A DNA stretch of 64,000 nt from Terriglobus saanensis SP1PR4 (lineage in GTDB: Bacteria > Acidobacteriota > Terriglobia > Terriglobales > Acidobacteriaceae). Position 1 is the stretch's first letter, and the number at the start of each line of letters is the position of its first letter. Positions 43,015 through 52,424 of the stretch are shown here, in pieces. Location of the stretch: assembly GCF_000179915.2 (NCBI RefSeq), contig NC_014963.1, positions 4,526,001-4,590,000 of the forward strand. The letters are read 5' to 3'. Made by a program: the position numbers and the translations under genes. Below the pieces are notes generated by a model. The model had not been told where the DNA came from. It did not search any database and saw nothing but the letters and a program-made list of their open reading frames with translations.

Positions 43015-44517
43015 ATGCCCTTCCGAAAGCCAACGACTTCCCTGCGCGCGGACACTGCGCTCCTGAGCACCTTTGCCGCGCTCATTCTCGTGGTGCATTT
43101 CCTCATGGGCAACGGCTACGGTTTTCATCGGGACGAACTGCAGTTTCTTGACGATGCCCGCCATCTTCAATGGGGCTTCGTCGCCTATCCTCCGATGACC
43201 GCTTTCTGCGGCAGATTCGCCGTCGCGCTCTTCGGTATCTCGCCACAGGTCTTCCGCCTGCCCGCAGCGATCGTCAACGCACTCTCGCTGGTGCTCCTCG
43301 GCCTTCTTGCACGCGAACTCGGTGGTCGCAAACCCGCCCAGGTGCTCGCACTCTTCGCGGGCCTGCCCGCCGCGCTCGCCTTCAGTTCGGTGCTGCAGTA
43401 CAACACCTTCGACTATCTGGCATGGACGATGATCGCCCTCTTCACCGCGCATATTTTGCTCAGCGGAGATCAACGCTGGTGGGTCGCCGTCGGCGCTGCC
43501 GCAGGTTTCGGTATTCTCTCGAAGTACGCCATCGCCTTTCCTGTGCTCAGCCTGGTCGCAGCCCTCGCGATGCTCCCGTCGCAGCGCCACCATCTGCGCA
43601 GCCGATGGTTCTGGTTTGGCGTACTTGCCATGCTGATCGTGGCCTCGCCCAATCTGCTCTGGCTCGCACGCCATCACTTCATCACGCTGGAGATGGAGAG
43701 TTTCATCCACGTGCGCGATGTACGCAATGGCCGCGCGAAAGGTTACTTCACCGACCAGATCAAGTTCACGCTCTTTGCGTTTCCGCTCGCCGTGGCAGGC
43801 CTTATCGCTCTTCTGCGCAGTGCGCGGTTTCGGCTCCTCACGGCGCTCTATCTAGGACCACTTGTCCTCTTCGCTCTCGTCAAAGGACGCGGCTACTACC
43901 TGATGCCGGGTTACCCGGTACTCTATGCGGCTGGCGCCGTCACGTTTGAGCGTTTCCTCCAGGATCGAGCGAAAACGCTGCGCGTCGCCGTCCGAGCGCT
44001 TGTTCTCTCGGCAATGCTTGTCGACGCGGCTGTCGTGGCGTGGGCGTATCTTCCCATTGGTCCCGTCGGGTCTGCACTCTGGAACTGGCAGATGAAAAAT
44101 AATTCCGACATGGCCGACGAGGTCGGCTGGCCGGAACTCGTCGCCGACGTGGCCCATGTGCGCGACACTCTCCCTAAAGAAGATCTGGCACGCCTCGGTA
44201 TCCTCGCCGACAACTACGGCGAAGCAGGCGCTCTCTCGCTCTACGGCCCGCAGTATGGCTTGCCTACCCCGATCAGCGGTGTCAACTCCTTCCACGCCCG
44301 CGGCTTCGGCCCCTATCCGCCGGAGACCGTCATCGTCGTCGGAGAGAGCTACGCGTCGATCGCGCATCACTTCGAAAGCTGCTCCGTCGCGGGCCACGTG
44401 CATATCCCCTACGGCGTGCGCAACGAGGAGTCCGTGGACCACCCCGACATCCTCGTCTGCCGTCGTCTCCTCTACGCCTGGCCGGACGTCTGGCAGAAAA
44501 ACCAGCACTTCGGCTGA
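43015..44517 (+). CDS. ArnT/PMT-like membrane glycosyltransferase (GT39/GT83 type)
   Basis: The 500-residue integral membrane protein has an N-terminal helix followed by the loop GYGFHRDELQFLDDARHLQWG, which carries the Asp/Glu pair typical of the catalytic periplasmic loop in dolichyl-phosphate-mannose and ArnT-type enzymes. About ten transmembrane helices and a C-terminal periplasmic domain follow. It should transfer a lipid-linked sugar to a lipid or protein acceptor. Confidence 0.85.
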   Translation: MPFRKPTTSLRADTALLSTFAALILVVHFLMGNGYGFHRDELQFLDDARHLQWGFVAYPPMTAFCGRFAVALFGISPQVFRLPAAIVNALSLVLLGLLARELGGRKPAQVLALFAGLPAALAFSSVLQYNTFDYLAWTMIALFTAHILLSGDQRWWVAVGAAAGFGILSKYAIAFPVLSLVAALAMLPSQRHHLRSRWFWFGVLAMLIVASPNLLWLARHHFITLEMESFIHVRDVRNGRAKGYFTDQIKFTLFAFPLAVAGLIALLRSARFRLLTALYLGPLVLFALVKGRGYYLMPGYPVLYAAGAVTFERFLQDRAKTLRVAVRALVLSAMLVDAAVVAWAYLPIGPVGSALWNWQMKNNSDMADEVGWPELVADVAHVRDTLPKEDLARLGILADNYGEAGALSLYGPQYGLPTPISGVNSFHARGFGPYPPETVIVVGESYASIAHHFESCSVAGHVHIPYGVRNEESVDHPDILVCRRLLYAWPDVWQKNQHFG

Positions 44518-44580
44518 TGAAAATACCCGAAGCAAATCCTCCCGCGCTTTTGCATCTAACCGAGGCTGGAGATCCAAAAC

Positions 44581-45207
44581 ATGCTTACCAAGACACGTAC
44601 CTTCGCCGCCTGCGCCGTGCTCGCACTGGCCGTTACCGGCTGCAAAAAGACCGATGACAATCGTATCAACTTCACCATGGCGATTGATAATTACTACTCT
44701 GCGCATCCGGTCTGCCTGTGGGAGACTCCGATCAAGTTCCCCGTGCAGGCAGACACCTCCGACGCCAGCAAAACACGCACCTATGACGCTCTCGTAGACC
44801 AGGGCCTGCTTGCGCGCACCACGGGCGAGAAGAAGGTGCTCATCATCGCGTCCAAGCAGGTGAATAACTACGACCTCTCGGACAAGGGCCGCTCCGCCTG
44901 GACTGCCGATGCTACACAGCCCGGCTACGGCAATTTCTGCTACGGCCATCGCAAGGTCACCAGCATCGACGCCTGGACGCCGACGACGAATCAGCCCGGT
45001 GCCGTAACGACCGTGCAGTATCACTACTCTCTGACCGGCGCGCCGGACTGGGCGACCAATCCGGAGACGCAGACCGCCTTCCCCAACGTTCGCACGGCAC
45101 TCGCCACAGCAGTCGCAGGCTCCAACAAACTCACTCTCACCACCAACGGCTGGCAGATCACCGGAGCCGACATCGCCTCCGACCCCGACGCCAACATCGT
45201 TCACTAG
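44581..45207 (+). CDS. Predicted lipoprotein of unknown function
   Basis: The 208-residue protein has a lipoprotein signal peptide ending LAVTGC (lipobox) and a mature domain beginning KKTDDNRINFTMAIDNYYSA. The rest has alternating strands (VLIIASKQVNNYDLSDKGRS; VTTVQYHYSLTG) suggestive of a beta-rich periplasmic domain. I do not recognise the family. It lies 63 bp after the membrane glycosyltransferase, on the same strand. Confidence 0.75.
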   Translation: MLTKTRTFAACAVLALAVTGCKKTDDNRINFTMAIDNYYSAHPVCLWETPIKFPVQADTSDASKTRTYDALVDQGLLARTTGEKKVLIIASKQVNNYDLSDKGRSAWTADATQPGYGNFCYGHRKVTSIDAWTPTTNQPGAVTTVQYHYSLTGAPDWATNPETQTAFPNVRTALATAVAGSNKLTLTTNGWQITGADIASDPDANIVH

Positions 45208-45212
45208 AACCC

Positions 45213-45339
45213 GTGCCCCATTCTTTGCGCAGTCTTATTGCGCAAAGGGTGGGTGGCGCGGAGCGCACAAACCGGATGCATCAGTAAGCTTCGGTCAAAG
45301 CAGCAGATCCCTCCGCTACGCTACGGGATGACAAAGAGG
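45213..45339. repeat. Dispersed hairpin repeat, full-length copy
   Basis: The core hairpin GTGCCCCATTCTTTGCGCAG...TTGCGCAAAGGGTGGG (45213-45253) is followed by GGCGCGGAGCGCACAAACCG and the tail AGCAGATCCCTCCGCTACG...ACGGGATGACAAAGAGG. It separates the convergent lipoprotein and peptidase genes. Similar composite copies are at 50609 and 56553. Confidence 0.85.
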
Positions 45340-45370
45340 AATGAGACAACCAAGGCGCTGCCCGCCGAAA

Positions 45371-47521
45371 CTAACGTCCCGGAACAGCAAGGGGCTTCGC
45401 CAGATACTCGTGCGGCCCATCCGCTCCGAGCAGATACTTCACAAAATAATCCCAACGCCGCCGCATCATGTACGACGCCGCATCCGCATAGCCATGATGC
45501 ACGTTTGGAATCATGATCAGGTCGAAGTCCTTATTTGCTTTGATCAATGCATCCACGACCAGTAACGTGTTGTTCGGTGGAACGTTGTCATCCATGGTGC
45601 CATGCGCCAGCAGCAAGTGACCACGCAGGTTCTTCGCCAGCGATTCGTTCGCCTGGTCCTCGTAGTTTTTTCCTTCCAGCAGACCGATCCACTTCTCCGC
45701 CCAGTCGTCTTCGTAGACGCGGTTATCGTGATTGCCACTCTCTGCAATGCCTACCTTGTAAAACTCCGGATATCGGAACATCGCATCCGCCGTGGCATTG
45801 CCGCCACCGGAGTGGCCCCAGATGCCGACGCGGTCCAAGTCCATCCACGCGTTCTGCGCCGCAAGCTGCTTGATCGCAGCGATCTGATCGGGCAGCGTGT
45901 TGTCGCCAAGATTATTGAAGTACGCATCATGAAACTTCTTCGACCGGAACGGAGTTCCCATCCCATCCAACGCAATGACAATAAAGCCGAGTTCGGCCAG
46001 CGCCTGGTTGTCTCTGCGAGAAGCGGAAAAACTTCGCGACCCTACAGAACCCGTCTGCGGTCCAGGATAGATGAAGTTCACCACCGGATACTTCTTCGCC
46101 GCGTCGAAGTGCGACGGTTTGAACAGCAGACCATAGAGATCCGTCTTCCCATCGCGCGCCTTCGTCACAAACGGCACCGGCGGCACCCATCCCGCAGCCT
46201 TCAGGCGCGTGATATCGGTATGCGCGATCTCCGCGATAATCTTTCCAGTGTTGTCGCGCAGCACGATCACCTGCGGTACATCCGGGCGTGAGTACGCATC
46301 CACAAAATGCCTTCCATCCGGCGCGAGGGTAATGGCGTGATTCGCATCTTCCGGTGTGAGCAACTTCAATCCAGAGCCATCCAGATTCACCGTGTAGAGA
46401 TGAACGAAGTAAGGGTCGCGCCCCGGTTCCTTGCCCGAGCCCAGGAAGGTCACCACACGCGTGTCTTCGTTTACGTGAAGCACCTGCGTCACATTGCCTT
46501 CGCCGTGCGTGATCTGGTTCTTCAGCTTGCCCGTCGCGGTGTCGAAAAGGTAAAGCTGTCCCCAGTTATCGCGCTCGGAGAACCACAGCACCTCGCTCGA
46601 CTTCGCAAGATACTTCCAGTTCACCTTGTCATTTCCGCTTTCGAAATACGTGGCTGCCTTCTCCTGCATCACTTCGCGCACATCACCTGTTGCAGGGTCT
46701 GCGATGCGAAGATTCTCCTGCCTGTGATCGCGCGAGGTCGAAAGGAACGCAAGCTGCTTCCCATCCTCAGACCACTGCACGTCCTCCCAACCTCCGAAGC
46801 AGGAGATGTCATCGCACAACGAGCTGCGATGCTGGTCTGGAGCCATCTTCAGCCGGGTGACCTTTCCACTCGCAGCATCTACGACGACGCGCTCGATCAT
46901 CGTTACGTCCTTGTCGCCCGGCAGCGGATACTTCCAGGCCTCCAGCTTCGGATGCCCCACCACCGTACTCACCAGGTACATCTCGCCGGTATTGCGCTGG
47001 TCCTGCTGAAAGGTCGCAATGGACTTCGAATCCGGCGACCACACCACGATAGGTTTGTCCGTGTGCTTCCAACCGGCGTTGTCCGTCGCATAGCCAAAGT
47101 CCTTCACACCATCGTGCGTAAGCTGCCGCTCCTGCTTACTCGCGATATCGCGCACCCAGAGGTTCCAGTCGCGAATGAAAACCGCCCTCTTCCCGTCGGG
47201 GGAAAGCGCAGGATCGCGCTCTCCGCCGCGTCGTCCCGAGGCTCCACCCTCTGGCGCAGTCTTCTCGCTCTTAGCGCCTGTGGCAACATCCATAGCAAAA
47301 TTGGACAACTTGCCACCCGTCCGTTCGCGCCACGTCACCACGCCATTTCCCTGCCAGACCACGCGGTCCACGGCGTGGTCCACAAGGGGAGCCGTGCCGC
47401 TCTCCAGCATGGACTCCGCCCGCGCGTAGTCGGCGGCAGTGACGGCGGGAGCCTGCGCAAGGAGAGCAGGCGCAAGCAGTAACGACGAAAATAGAAGGGT
47501 GCTCGGAAGGAAAATCCTCAT
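45371..47521 (-). CDS. Exported S9-family prolyl peptidase (dipeptidyl peptidase IV-like)
   Basis: The ~716-residue protein has a signal peptide (RIFLPSTLLFSSLLLAPALL), an N-terminal beta-propeller and an alpha/beta-hydrolase domain. The triad is Ser in GIWGHSGGGNATADAM, Asp in LLLAHGTMDDNVPP and His in MIPNVHHGYAD. It cleaves X-Pro dipeptides in the periplasm or at the surface. The start may be 47521 (shown) or 47530, both ATG. Confidence 0.92.
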   Translation of the reverse strand: MRIFLPSTLLFSSLLLAPALLAQAPAVTAADYARAESMLESGTAPLVDHAVDRVVWQGNGVVTWRERTGGKLSNFAMDVATGAKSEKTAPEGGASGRRGGERDPALSPDGKRAVFIRDWNLWVRDIASKQERQLTHDGVKDFGYATDNAGWKHTDKPIVVWSPDSKSIATFQQDQRNTGEMYLVSTVVGHPKLEAWKYPLPGDKDVTMIERVVVDAASGKVTRLKMAPDQHRSSLCDDISCFGGWEDVQWSEDGKQLAFLSTSRDHRQENLRIADPATGDVREVMQEKAATYFESGNDKVNWKYLAKSSEVLWFSERDNWGQLYLFDTATGKLKNQITHGEGNVTQVLHVNEDTRVVTFLGSGKEPGRDPYFVHLYTVNLDGSGLKLLTPEDANHAITLAPDGRHFVDAYSRPDVPQVIVLRDNTGKIIAEIAHTDITRLKAAGWVPPVPFVTKARDGKTDLYGLLFKPSHFDAAKKYPVVNFIYPGPQTGSVGSRSFSASRRDNQALAELGFIVIALDGMGTPFRSKKFHDAYFNNLGDNTLPDQIAAIKQLAAQNAWMDLDRVGIWGHSGGGNATADAMFRYPEFYKVGIAESGNHDNRVYEDDWAEKWIGLLEGKNYEDQANESLAKNLRGHLLLAHGTMDDNVPPNNTLLVVDALIKANKDFDLIMIPNVHHGYADAASYMMRRRWDYFVKYLLGADGPHEYLAKPLAVPGR

Positions 47522-47545
47522 GGCAGCCATCCTACCGGAGCACGT

Positions 47546-48277
47546 CTACTTCCCTCGGATCTTCCATAAAAACTGCCGAAAGAATCCGAGCCATATCGGG
47601 ACATCCGCCCCCGGCATCTGCAGCCGTCGCGTCAGAGCGCGCAGCCGGACCTCGCTAGCATTCCCCGGAAACCGCTGCATATAGTCAGCCTCTTCCAGTG
47701 CCTCGCGCAAGACGGCATCCAGCAGCCCAAGCTGCTCCGCCGTAGCGGGCGCGGCATCGGTCGAAACCCGCAGCGGCACCGCATTCCCACGCACCAGTTC
47801 ATACAGAATCACCGCGGCGGCCTGTCCCAGGTTCATCGAGACATTCGTCGCAGACATCGGAATCGTCAGCAACCGCTGGCAGTGTGAGAGCGCCTCGTTC
47901 GAAAGGCCCGTCTTCTCCGAACCAAAGAGGATCGCGATCTTGTCCGCTCCTACATGCTCCAGAACGTCGGGCAAGGCATCCACCGGATGCTCCGGCTTGC
48001 GCTCGCCGATGGCCGTCGTCCCATAGATCAGTTGGCAGTCGGCAACGGCCTCGGCCACGCTCCCAAACTCCCGCGCTGCCTGCAGTACATGGGAAGCATT
48101 CACCGCACTTCGCGCCTCGGCGAGCGGAATGGAGTAGTCATTCACCAGCCGCAGGTCATCGAAGCCGAAGTTGCTCATCGCCCGGGCCACCGCACCGATA
48201 TTCAGCGGATTCCGCGCCCCCACCAGCACTACGGCAACACGGTCGCGCAATCCAGCCTCACTCTGCATGACTTCCAT
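47546..48277 (-). CDS. SpoU/TrmH-family RNA methyltransferase (TrmJ-like)
   Basis: The 243-residue SPOUT enzyme has all three TrmH motifs: NPLNIGAVARAMSNFGFDDL, KIAILFGSEKTGLSNEAL and IPMSATNVSMNLGQAAAVIL, forming the trefoil knot that binds SAM. TrmJ methylates ribose 2'-OH in tRNA wobble-proximal positions. The starting ATG at 48277 was chosen by homology of the N-terminus. It lies 24 bp downstream of the peptidase start (opposite order), with both genes on the minus strand. Confidence 0.87.
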   Translation of the reverse strand: MEVMQSEAGLRDRVAVVLVGARNPLNIGAVARAMSNFGFDDLRLVNDYSIPLAEARSAVNASHVLQAAREFGSVAEAVADCQLIYGTTAIGERKPEHPVDALPDVLEHVGADKIAILFGSEKTGLSNEALSHCQRLLTIPMSATNVSMNLGQAAAVILYELVRGNAVPLRVSTDAAPATAEQLGLLDAVLREALEEADYMQRFPGNASEVRLRALTRRLQMPGADVPIWLGFFRQFLWKIRGK

Positions 48278-48331
48278 TCTATGCAGCGGCAGGCAAAGCG
48301 CAGGAAACACTCAGAGCGATAGACTGGAAGT

Positions 48332-48820
48332 ATGCCCACGTATACGCAACCCACAGATCCGGCGCTCCTCAATCCCGCCGCGCTTGTGGCCGATCTACGC
48401 GCGGAAGTGGAACGCGCCTCCCTTTACTTTGCCTCGCTGGATGAAGCCACGGCTTCGCAGCCGCTGGCTCCCGGCAAGTGGTGTACCCGTCTGACGGTCG
48501 GCCATCTCATCGACTCTGCCGGAAACAACCTCCAGCGTGTCGTCCGCCTCAGCATCGACGAAAGCCTCGAACTCCCCGGCTACCAGCAGAACGAGTGGGT
48601 CACCGTGCAGCGTTACGACCTCCGTCCCTGGACCGAGATCCACGAACTCTGGCGCGCGTTGAACCTGCATCTCGCCCACGTCATCGCGCAGATCAATCCC
48701 GCACACCTCACACGCATCTGGCACTTCAACGAAGGCGACGTCACCCTCGGCTTCATCGTCGAAGACTACATCGCGCACCTCCGCCATCATCTCAACGCTC
48801 TGCCGGGGTACCGCGCCTAG
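48332..48820 (+). CDS. DinB-superfamily protein
   Basis: This 162-residue predicted four-helix bundle contains APGKWCTRLTVGHLIDSAGN and the C-terminal VEDYIAHLRHHLNAL. The histidines in GHLID and HLRHH are typical of the DinB/YfiT-like metal-binding superfamily. Such proteins are thiol transferases or of unknown function. It precedes dnaG by 4 bp and is probably cotranscribed. Confidence 0.78.
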   Translation: MPTYTQPTDPALLNPAALVADLRAEVERASLYFASLDEATASQPLAPGKWCTRLTVGHLIDSAGNNLQRVVRLSIDESLELPGYQQNEWVTVQRYDLRPWTEIHELWRALNLHLAHVIAQINPAHLTRIWHFNEGDVTLGFIVEDYIAHLRHHLNALPGYRA

Positions 48821-48824
48821 TAAG

Positions 48825-50603
48825 ATGGCCGATAACTTCGCACAGACCGTCAAAGCCCAGGCCGACATCGTCAAGATTATTGGCGAGTACGTGAAGCTGC
48901 GCAAATCCGGAGCGCAGAACTACTCCGGCCTCTGCCCCTTCCACAAGGAAAAGTCGCCTTCGTTCTCCGTCAACGCCACGCATAGCTACTTCTACTGCTT
49001 CGGCTGTCACGAAAAAGGCGACGTCTTCTCCTTCGTGCAGAAGCTGGAAAACATTCCCTTTCCCGAAGCCGTCCGCGTCGTCGCGCAGAAGTGCGGCATT
49101 CCTTTGCCGAAGCGCGAGTTCAACTCCCCGGAAGAGGCTCGCGACGCGGGCATTCGCAGGCAGCTCCTCGACATCCACGAAGCCGCAACGCAATGGTTTG
49201 AAGGCCATCTCAAAAGTCCTGAGGCGGCCCGCGCGCGCGAATACCTCACCAGCCGCGGCGTTCCCCCGGAGACCATCGCGAAGTTCCGCATCGGCTACGC
49301 TCCGGACGACTTCAACACCATGCGCGACGCCATGGCAAAGCTCTTCAACGACGAAGCTATGCGCGCCAGCGGCCTCTTCTCGTCAAAAGAGCAGGACGAC
49401 AACGGTCGCCCGCGCGGCTCTCTCTACGCACGTTTTCGCAAACGCATCACCTTTCCCATCGCCAACGAGCAGGGCCGCGTCATCGCCTTCACCGCGCGCG
49501 CGCTCGATAGCGATGAGAAGTCCGGCGCGAAATATATGAACTCGCCCGAGACACCGCTCTACACCAAGGGCAACGTGCTCTTCAATCTCGACAAGGCCAA
49601 GGCCGCCATCCGCGCACAGGACTTCGCGCTCCTCGTCGAAGGCCAGATGGACTGCATCTCCGTCTTCATGGCCGGCGTACAGCCCGTCATCGCCACCAGC
49701 GGGACCGCTTTTACCGAAGCGCAGGTGCGGCTACTCTCACGATTCACCAAGCGCGTCGTCGTTAACTTCGATCCAGACACCGCAGGCGCTAACGCCGCCG
49801 AAAAATCTCTTTCACTTCTCACCGAAGAAGACTTCGAAGTGAAAGTGGTCACGCTCGAAGGCGGTCTTGACCCCGACCGCTACGTGCGCGAGCACGGCAT
49901 CAAGGCCTACGCCGACGCGCTCCGCACCGCGAAGCCGCACGCCGAATATCTCATCGAGCGCGCCCGCGTCCTTTATCCGCAAAAAACCGCCGAAGCCAAG
50001 GTGAAGGCCGCGAACTACCTTCTCCCGCATATCCGCCGTCTGCCCTCCGCCATCCAGCGGCAGGACTTCGTCACCAACGCCGCGCAGAAGCTCGGCATCG
50101 ACGACGCCCTGCTCCGCGAAGAGCTGCGCCAGGCCGCCGCTGCGCGCGTAGAAAGCGTCCGCTCCAGCGGACGAGACGCGTTGCATGAGACCGAGCGCAT
50201 TCTGCTCCGCGCCCTCGTGCGTCCGGAGACTGACCCCGCACGCATCCACGCCGCAACCGAGATCAGCATGCATCCCGAGTGGGTCGAAGGCCTCACCTCC
50301 GGCACGCTTCTGGAACGCCTCGCCAACTCCCCCGTCACCGACAACCCGCTCGACGCAGCCAGCGGCGCGGAAGAACACCTGATCCTCGCACGTGTGCTGG
50401 AAAACGAAGCGGAGACCGACAGCAATGCCCTCGTCCTCGACGTGCGCAACGCCCTCAACACCTTGGAACGAGGCCGGATGGAGCGCCGCCAGCGTGAGCT
50501 CCGCGCCCTGATGGCCGACGCCGAACGCCGCAACGACAGCGAAGCAGGAAAGCAGTTCGCCGCAGAAGCCGCCCAGATCGCCCGCTCCCTGCGCCTCCTG
50601 TAA
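48825..50603 (+). CDS. dnaG: DNA primase
   Basis: The 592-residue replicative primase starts with the zinc-binding domain (CPFHKEKSPSF... YFYCFGCHEKGDVF), followed by the catalytic core LLDIHEAATQWFEGHL and a TOPRIM domain (FALLVEGQMDCISVFMAG; VVNFDPDTAGANAAEKSL). A C-terminal helicase-binding region of ~150 residues follows. It makes RNA primers at the chromosomal fork. Confidence 0.96.
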   Translation: MADNFAQTVKAQADIVKIIGEYVKLRKSGAQNYSGLCPFHKEKSPSFSVNATHSYFYCFGCHEKGDVFSFVQKLENIPFPEAVRVVAQKCGIPLPKREFNSPEEARDAGIRRQLLDIHEAATQWFEGHLKSPEAARAREYLTSRGVPPETIAKFRIGYAPDDFNTMRDAMAKLFNDEAMRASGLFSSKEQDDNGRPRGSLYARFRKRITFPIANEQGRVIAFTARALDSDEKSGAKYMNSPETPLYTKGNVLFNLDKAKAAIRAQDFALLVEGQMDCISVFMAGVQPVIATSGTAFTEAQVRLLSRFTKRVVVNFDPDTAGANAAEKSLSLLTEEDFEVKVVTLEGGLDPDRYVREHGIKAYADALRTAKPHAEYLIERARVLYPQKTAEAKVKAANYLLPHIRRLPSAIQRQDFVTNAAQKLGIDDALLREELRQAAAARVESVRSSGRDALHETERILLRALVRPETDPARIHAATEISMHPEWVEGLTSGTLLERLANSPVTDNPLDAASGAEEHLILARVLENEAETDSNALVLDVRNALNTLERGRMERRQRELRALMADAERRNDSEAGKQFAAEAAQIARSLRLL

Positions 50604-50608
50604 GTCCC

Positions 50609-50895
50609 GTGCCCCATTCTTTCGCGGCTTCATCGCGAAAGGGAAAGAGTGGGTCGCGCAGAGCGCACAAACCCGATCTCTGAGGAAAACAAAGCAGATC
50701 CCTCCGCTACGCGACGATAAAGCTGTCGCTCCGGTCGAGATGACGGAGGACATCACCCACCCCACACCACCACCGTCATTTCGGCCGAGCGCGGAGCGGG
50801 AACGGAGAAATCTGCTTTTGTTATGTGCCGAAGGCACATCCGATCGCTACGCGATAGCAAAGCGGATCCCTCCGCTTTGCTACGGGATGACAAGG
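50609..50895. repeat. Composite dispersed repeat between convergent dnaG and DUF3108 genes
   Basis: The 331-bp gene-free stretch holds a core hairpin (50609-50653; CCCCATTCTTTCGCG facing CGCGAAAGGGAAAGAGTGGG) and the AGCGCACAAACCCGAT segment. A tail copy near 50695-50715 and a second tail near 50856-50895 follow, with unrelated sequence between them. It looks like two tail units around an inserted piece, perhaps a result of repeat recombination. The remainder up to 50934 is AT-richer with repeated CTNGCTA words. Confidence 0.75.
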
Positions 50896-50934
50896 AAAGT
50901 TGGCTGACTTGCTACTCGCTAACCTGCTGACTCG

Positions 50935-51822
50935 CTAGCTCACCGACTGCAAATGGAACGTAATCGTCCCCCAGAACAACTTCGCCCGGATCTGCACCGG
51001 CAGATGCCGCACATCGTCCGTGTACCAGATCGTGATCGTTCCACGGTTCTTCACCACACCCGCATCAGCCGTAGGCTGCACACGCACCGTCTGGAAAGTC
51101 CCAGCAGGCGTCTTCACTTCTTCGTGAGCCTCGACCCGCATGGTTACGGCCACCGTGCGCATCGCGTCCGCCAGCGGCAGTTTGATGTCTCCACCAGGAA
51201 TCAGTCGCTGCGAACCTACATAGAAAATTCCCGAAAGAGAATCCGTAACACAAGCAGGAATCGGAGCCTCAAGCTGCTTCACCGTGCCCTTGCCCAGGTT
51301 GCGCTCCACCTGCACCTGCTTGCCAAGCTGCCCAGCGGCTGCCGGTGGCTGGAAGATCAGATCGCTTGAGACCTTTCTCCGACCCTCTTGCGTCTGTTTG
51401 CTGAACCCGACTGAGCATCCCGTTTGCGTATTGAAGCTGGATTGAAAGCGGTCCACCACCTGGTAGATCATATTCGTCGCGCCCACCGTGTCCGCCGTCG
51501 CCGAAACCTTCGTCACCGGGCCCACCTGCTCCAGCTTGAACACCGCCACACCTGCGGTAAAGACGCGCCAATCCACGGCATAGGTCAGCGTCTGCTTCTG
51601 GGGAAAGCTATATCCCGCTGCGGGAGGCTGTAGTACAGGCGCCTGTGCCGGGTCGATCCCACCCTGCGGAGACACGAAATTCGAAAGCTTCTGCGCCAGC
51701 GTCGTCTTCGGCGTCACAGTAGCCGCCGTCTGCGCGCGCGCTCCCACCCACGGGCACGCCGCAACCGCCAGCACCGCTCCACAAACCCATCGTTTGCAAT
51801 GATTCAAACCGTTCAGAAACAC
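50935..51822 (-). CDS. Exported DUF3108 family protein
   Basis: The 295-residue protein has a signal peptide ending VGARAQ and a beta-rich DUF3108-like domain: LTYAVDWRVFTAGVAVFKLE, then FQSSFNTQTGCSVGFSKQT and IWYTDDVRHLPVQIRAKL at the end. The function of DUF3108 is not known; members often lie near LPS genes. The GTG at 51822 was preferred over the GTG at 51879 because it directly precedes the signal peptide and avoids a large overlap with the upstream gene. Confidence 0.8.
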   Translation of the reverse strand: MFLNGLNHCKRWVCGAVLAVAACPWVGARAQTAATVTPKTTLAQKLSNFVSPQGGIDPAQAPVLQPPAAGYSFPQKQTLTYAVDWRVFTAGVAVFKLEQVGPVTKVSATADTVGATNMIYQVVDRFQSSFNTQTGCSVGFSKQTQEGRRKVSSDLIFQPPAAAGQLGKQVQVERNLGKGTVKQLEAPIPACVTDSLSGIFYVGSQRLIPGGDIKLPLADAMRTVAVTMRVEAHEEVKTPAGTFQTVRVQPTADAGVVKNRGTITIWYTDDVRHLPVQIRAKLFWGTITFHLQSVS

Positions 51823-51863
51823 GTTCCCTTCGAGAGCAAAGCGGTGCGAAAACAAGATCCAAT

Positions 51864-52424
51864 TCAGTGCGAAAACCACACCATCCGCACCACCAGAGCA
51901 GCATACACAGCCACCGCCCCCATCAGAGCATTGTACTCACGATGTTTGACGTAGAGCGCTTTGGAGAAGCTTCCGCCCCCCGAGGTATAGCCCACTCCTA
52001 CCTTCGCCGGTGTGATCCGCGGTACCAATCTGGGAACGGCCCGCGCGTACTCCTCAAATTCCGGAAAATGCCCGCGCAGAAACTGCTCTTCACCCCGTAT
52101 CGTTGGCAGGTAAATCGATAAAAACAAAGCACCAAGCGCCACGGCAATCTGCCAGCGCGTACTCGCTCCGGCAAACCCGAAGGCGATCAAAATCGACCCC
52201 AGATACAGCGGATTCCGCACGTACGCATACGGCCCCGTCATGGCCAGTTCGGCATTCTTCTTCACGTAACCTGACGCGTATCCGCGCAGCCAGAGTCCCG
52301 GCACCACCAGGAAAAAGCTCCACACCAGCGACACGGGCGTAGGCCGGGCCAGCCATAAAAACACCGCCACAAATACAAATCCCAGCGGAACCCGAACCCT
52401 CCGCGCAATCTTCTGCCAACTCAT
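51864..52424 (-). CDS. Isoprenylcysteine carboxyl methyltransferase-like membrane protein
   Basis: The 186-residue protein has about four hydrophobic helices and the motif AMTGPYAYVRNPLYLGSILI, shared by ICMT/PEMT phospholipid methyltransferases. A Glu-rich RGEEQFLRGHFPEFEEYAR follows, typical of the SAM-binding C-terminal part. The substrate is unknown. It overlaps the waaC stop by 4 bp and is part of the LPS operon, so an envelope-lipid substrate is plausible. Confidence 0.8.
   Translation of the reverse strand: MSWQKIARRVRVPLGFVFVAVFLWLARPTPVSLVWSFFLVVPGLWLRGYASGYVKKNAELAMTGPYAYVRNPLYLGSILIAFGFAGASTRWQIAVALGALFLSIYLPTIRGEEQFLRGHFPEFEEYARAVPRLVPRITPAKVGVGYTSGGGSFSKALYVKHREYNALMGAVAVYAALVVRMVWFSH

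Noticed and set aside
43852-45204. 450-codon minus-strand frame opposite the membrane glycosyltransferase and lipoprotein
   Set aside because: It covers two convincing plus-strand genes with signal/transmembrane features and has Val/Gly/Asp shadow composition.
45213-45339. Reading the dispersed repeats as simple intrinsic terminators
   Set aside because: The stems are strong but lack a following T-run, have ordered extra modules, and one copy is inside a gene, so a mobile or repeat-family origin fits better.
46307-47482. 391-codon plus-strand frame within the S9 peptidase
   Set aside because: Antisense of a well-supported peptidase; no domain seen.
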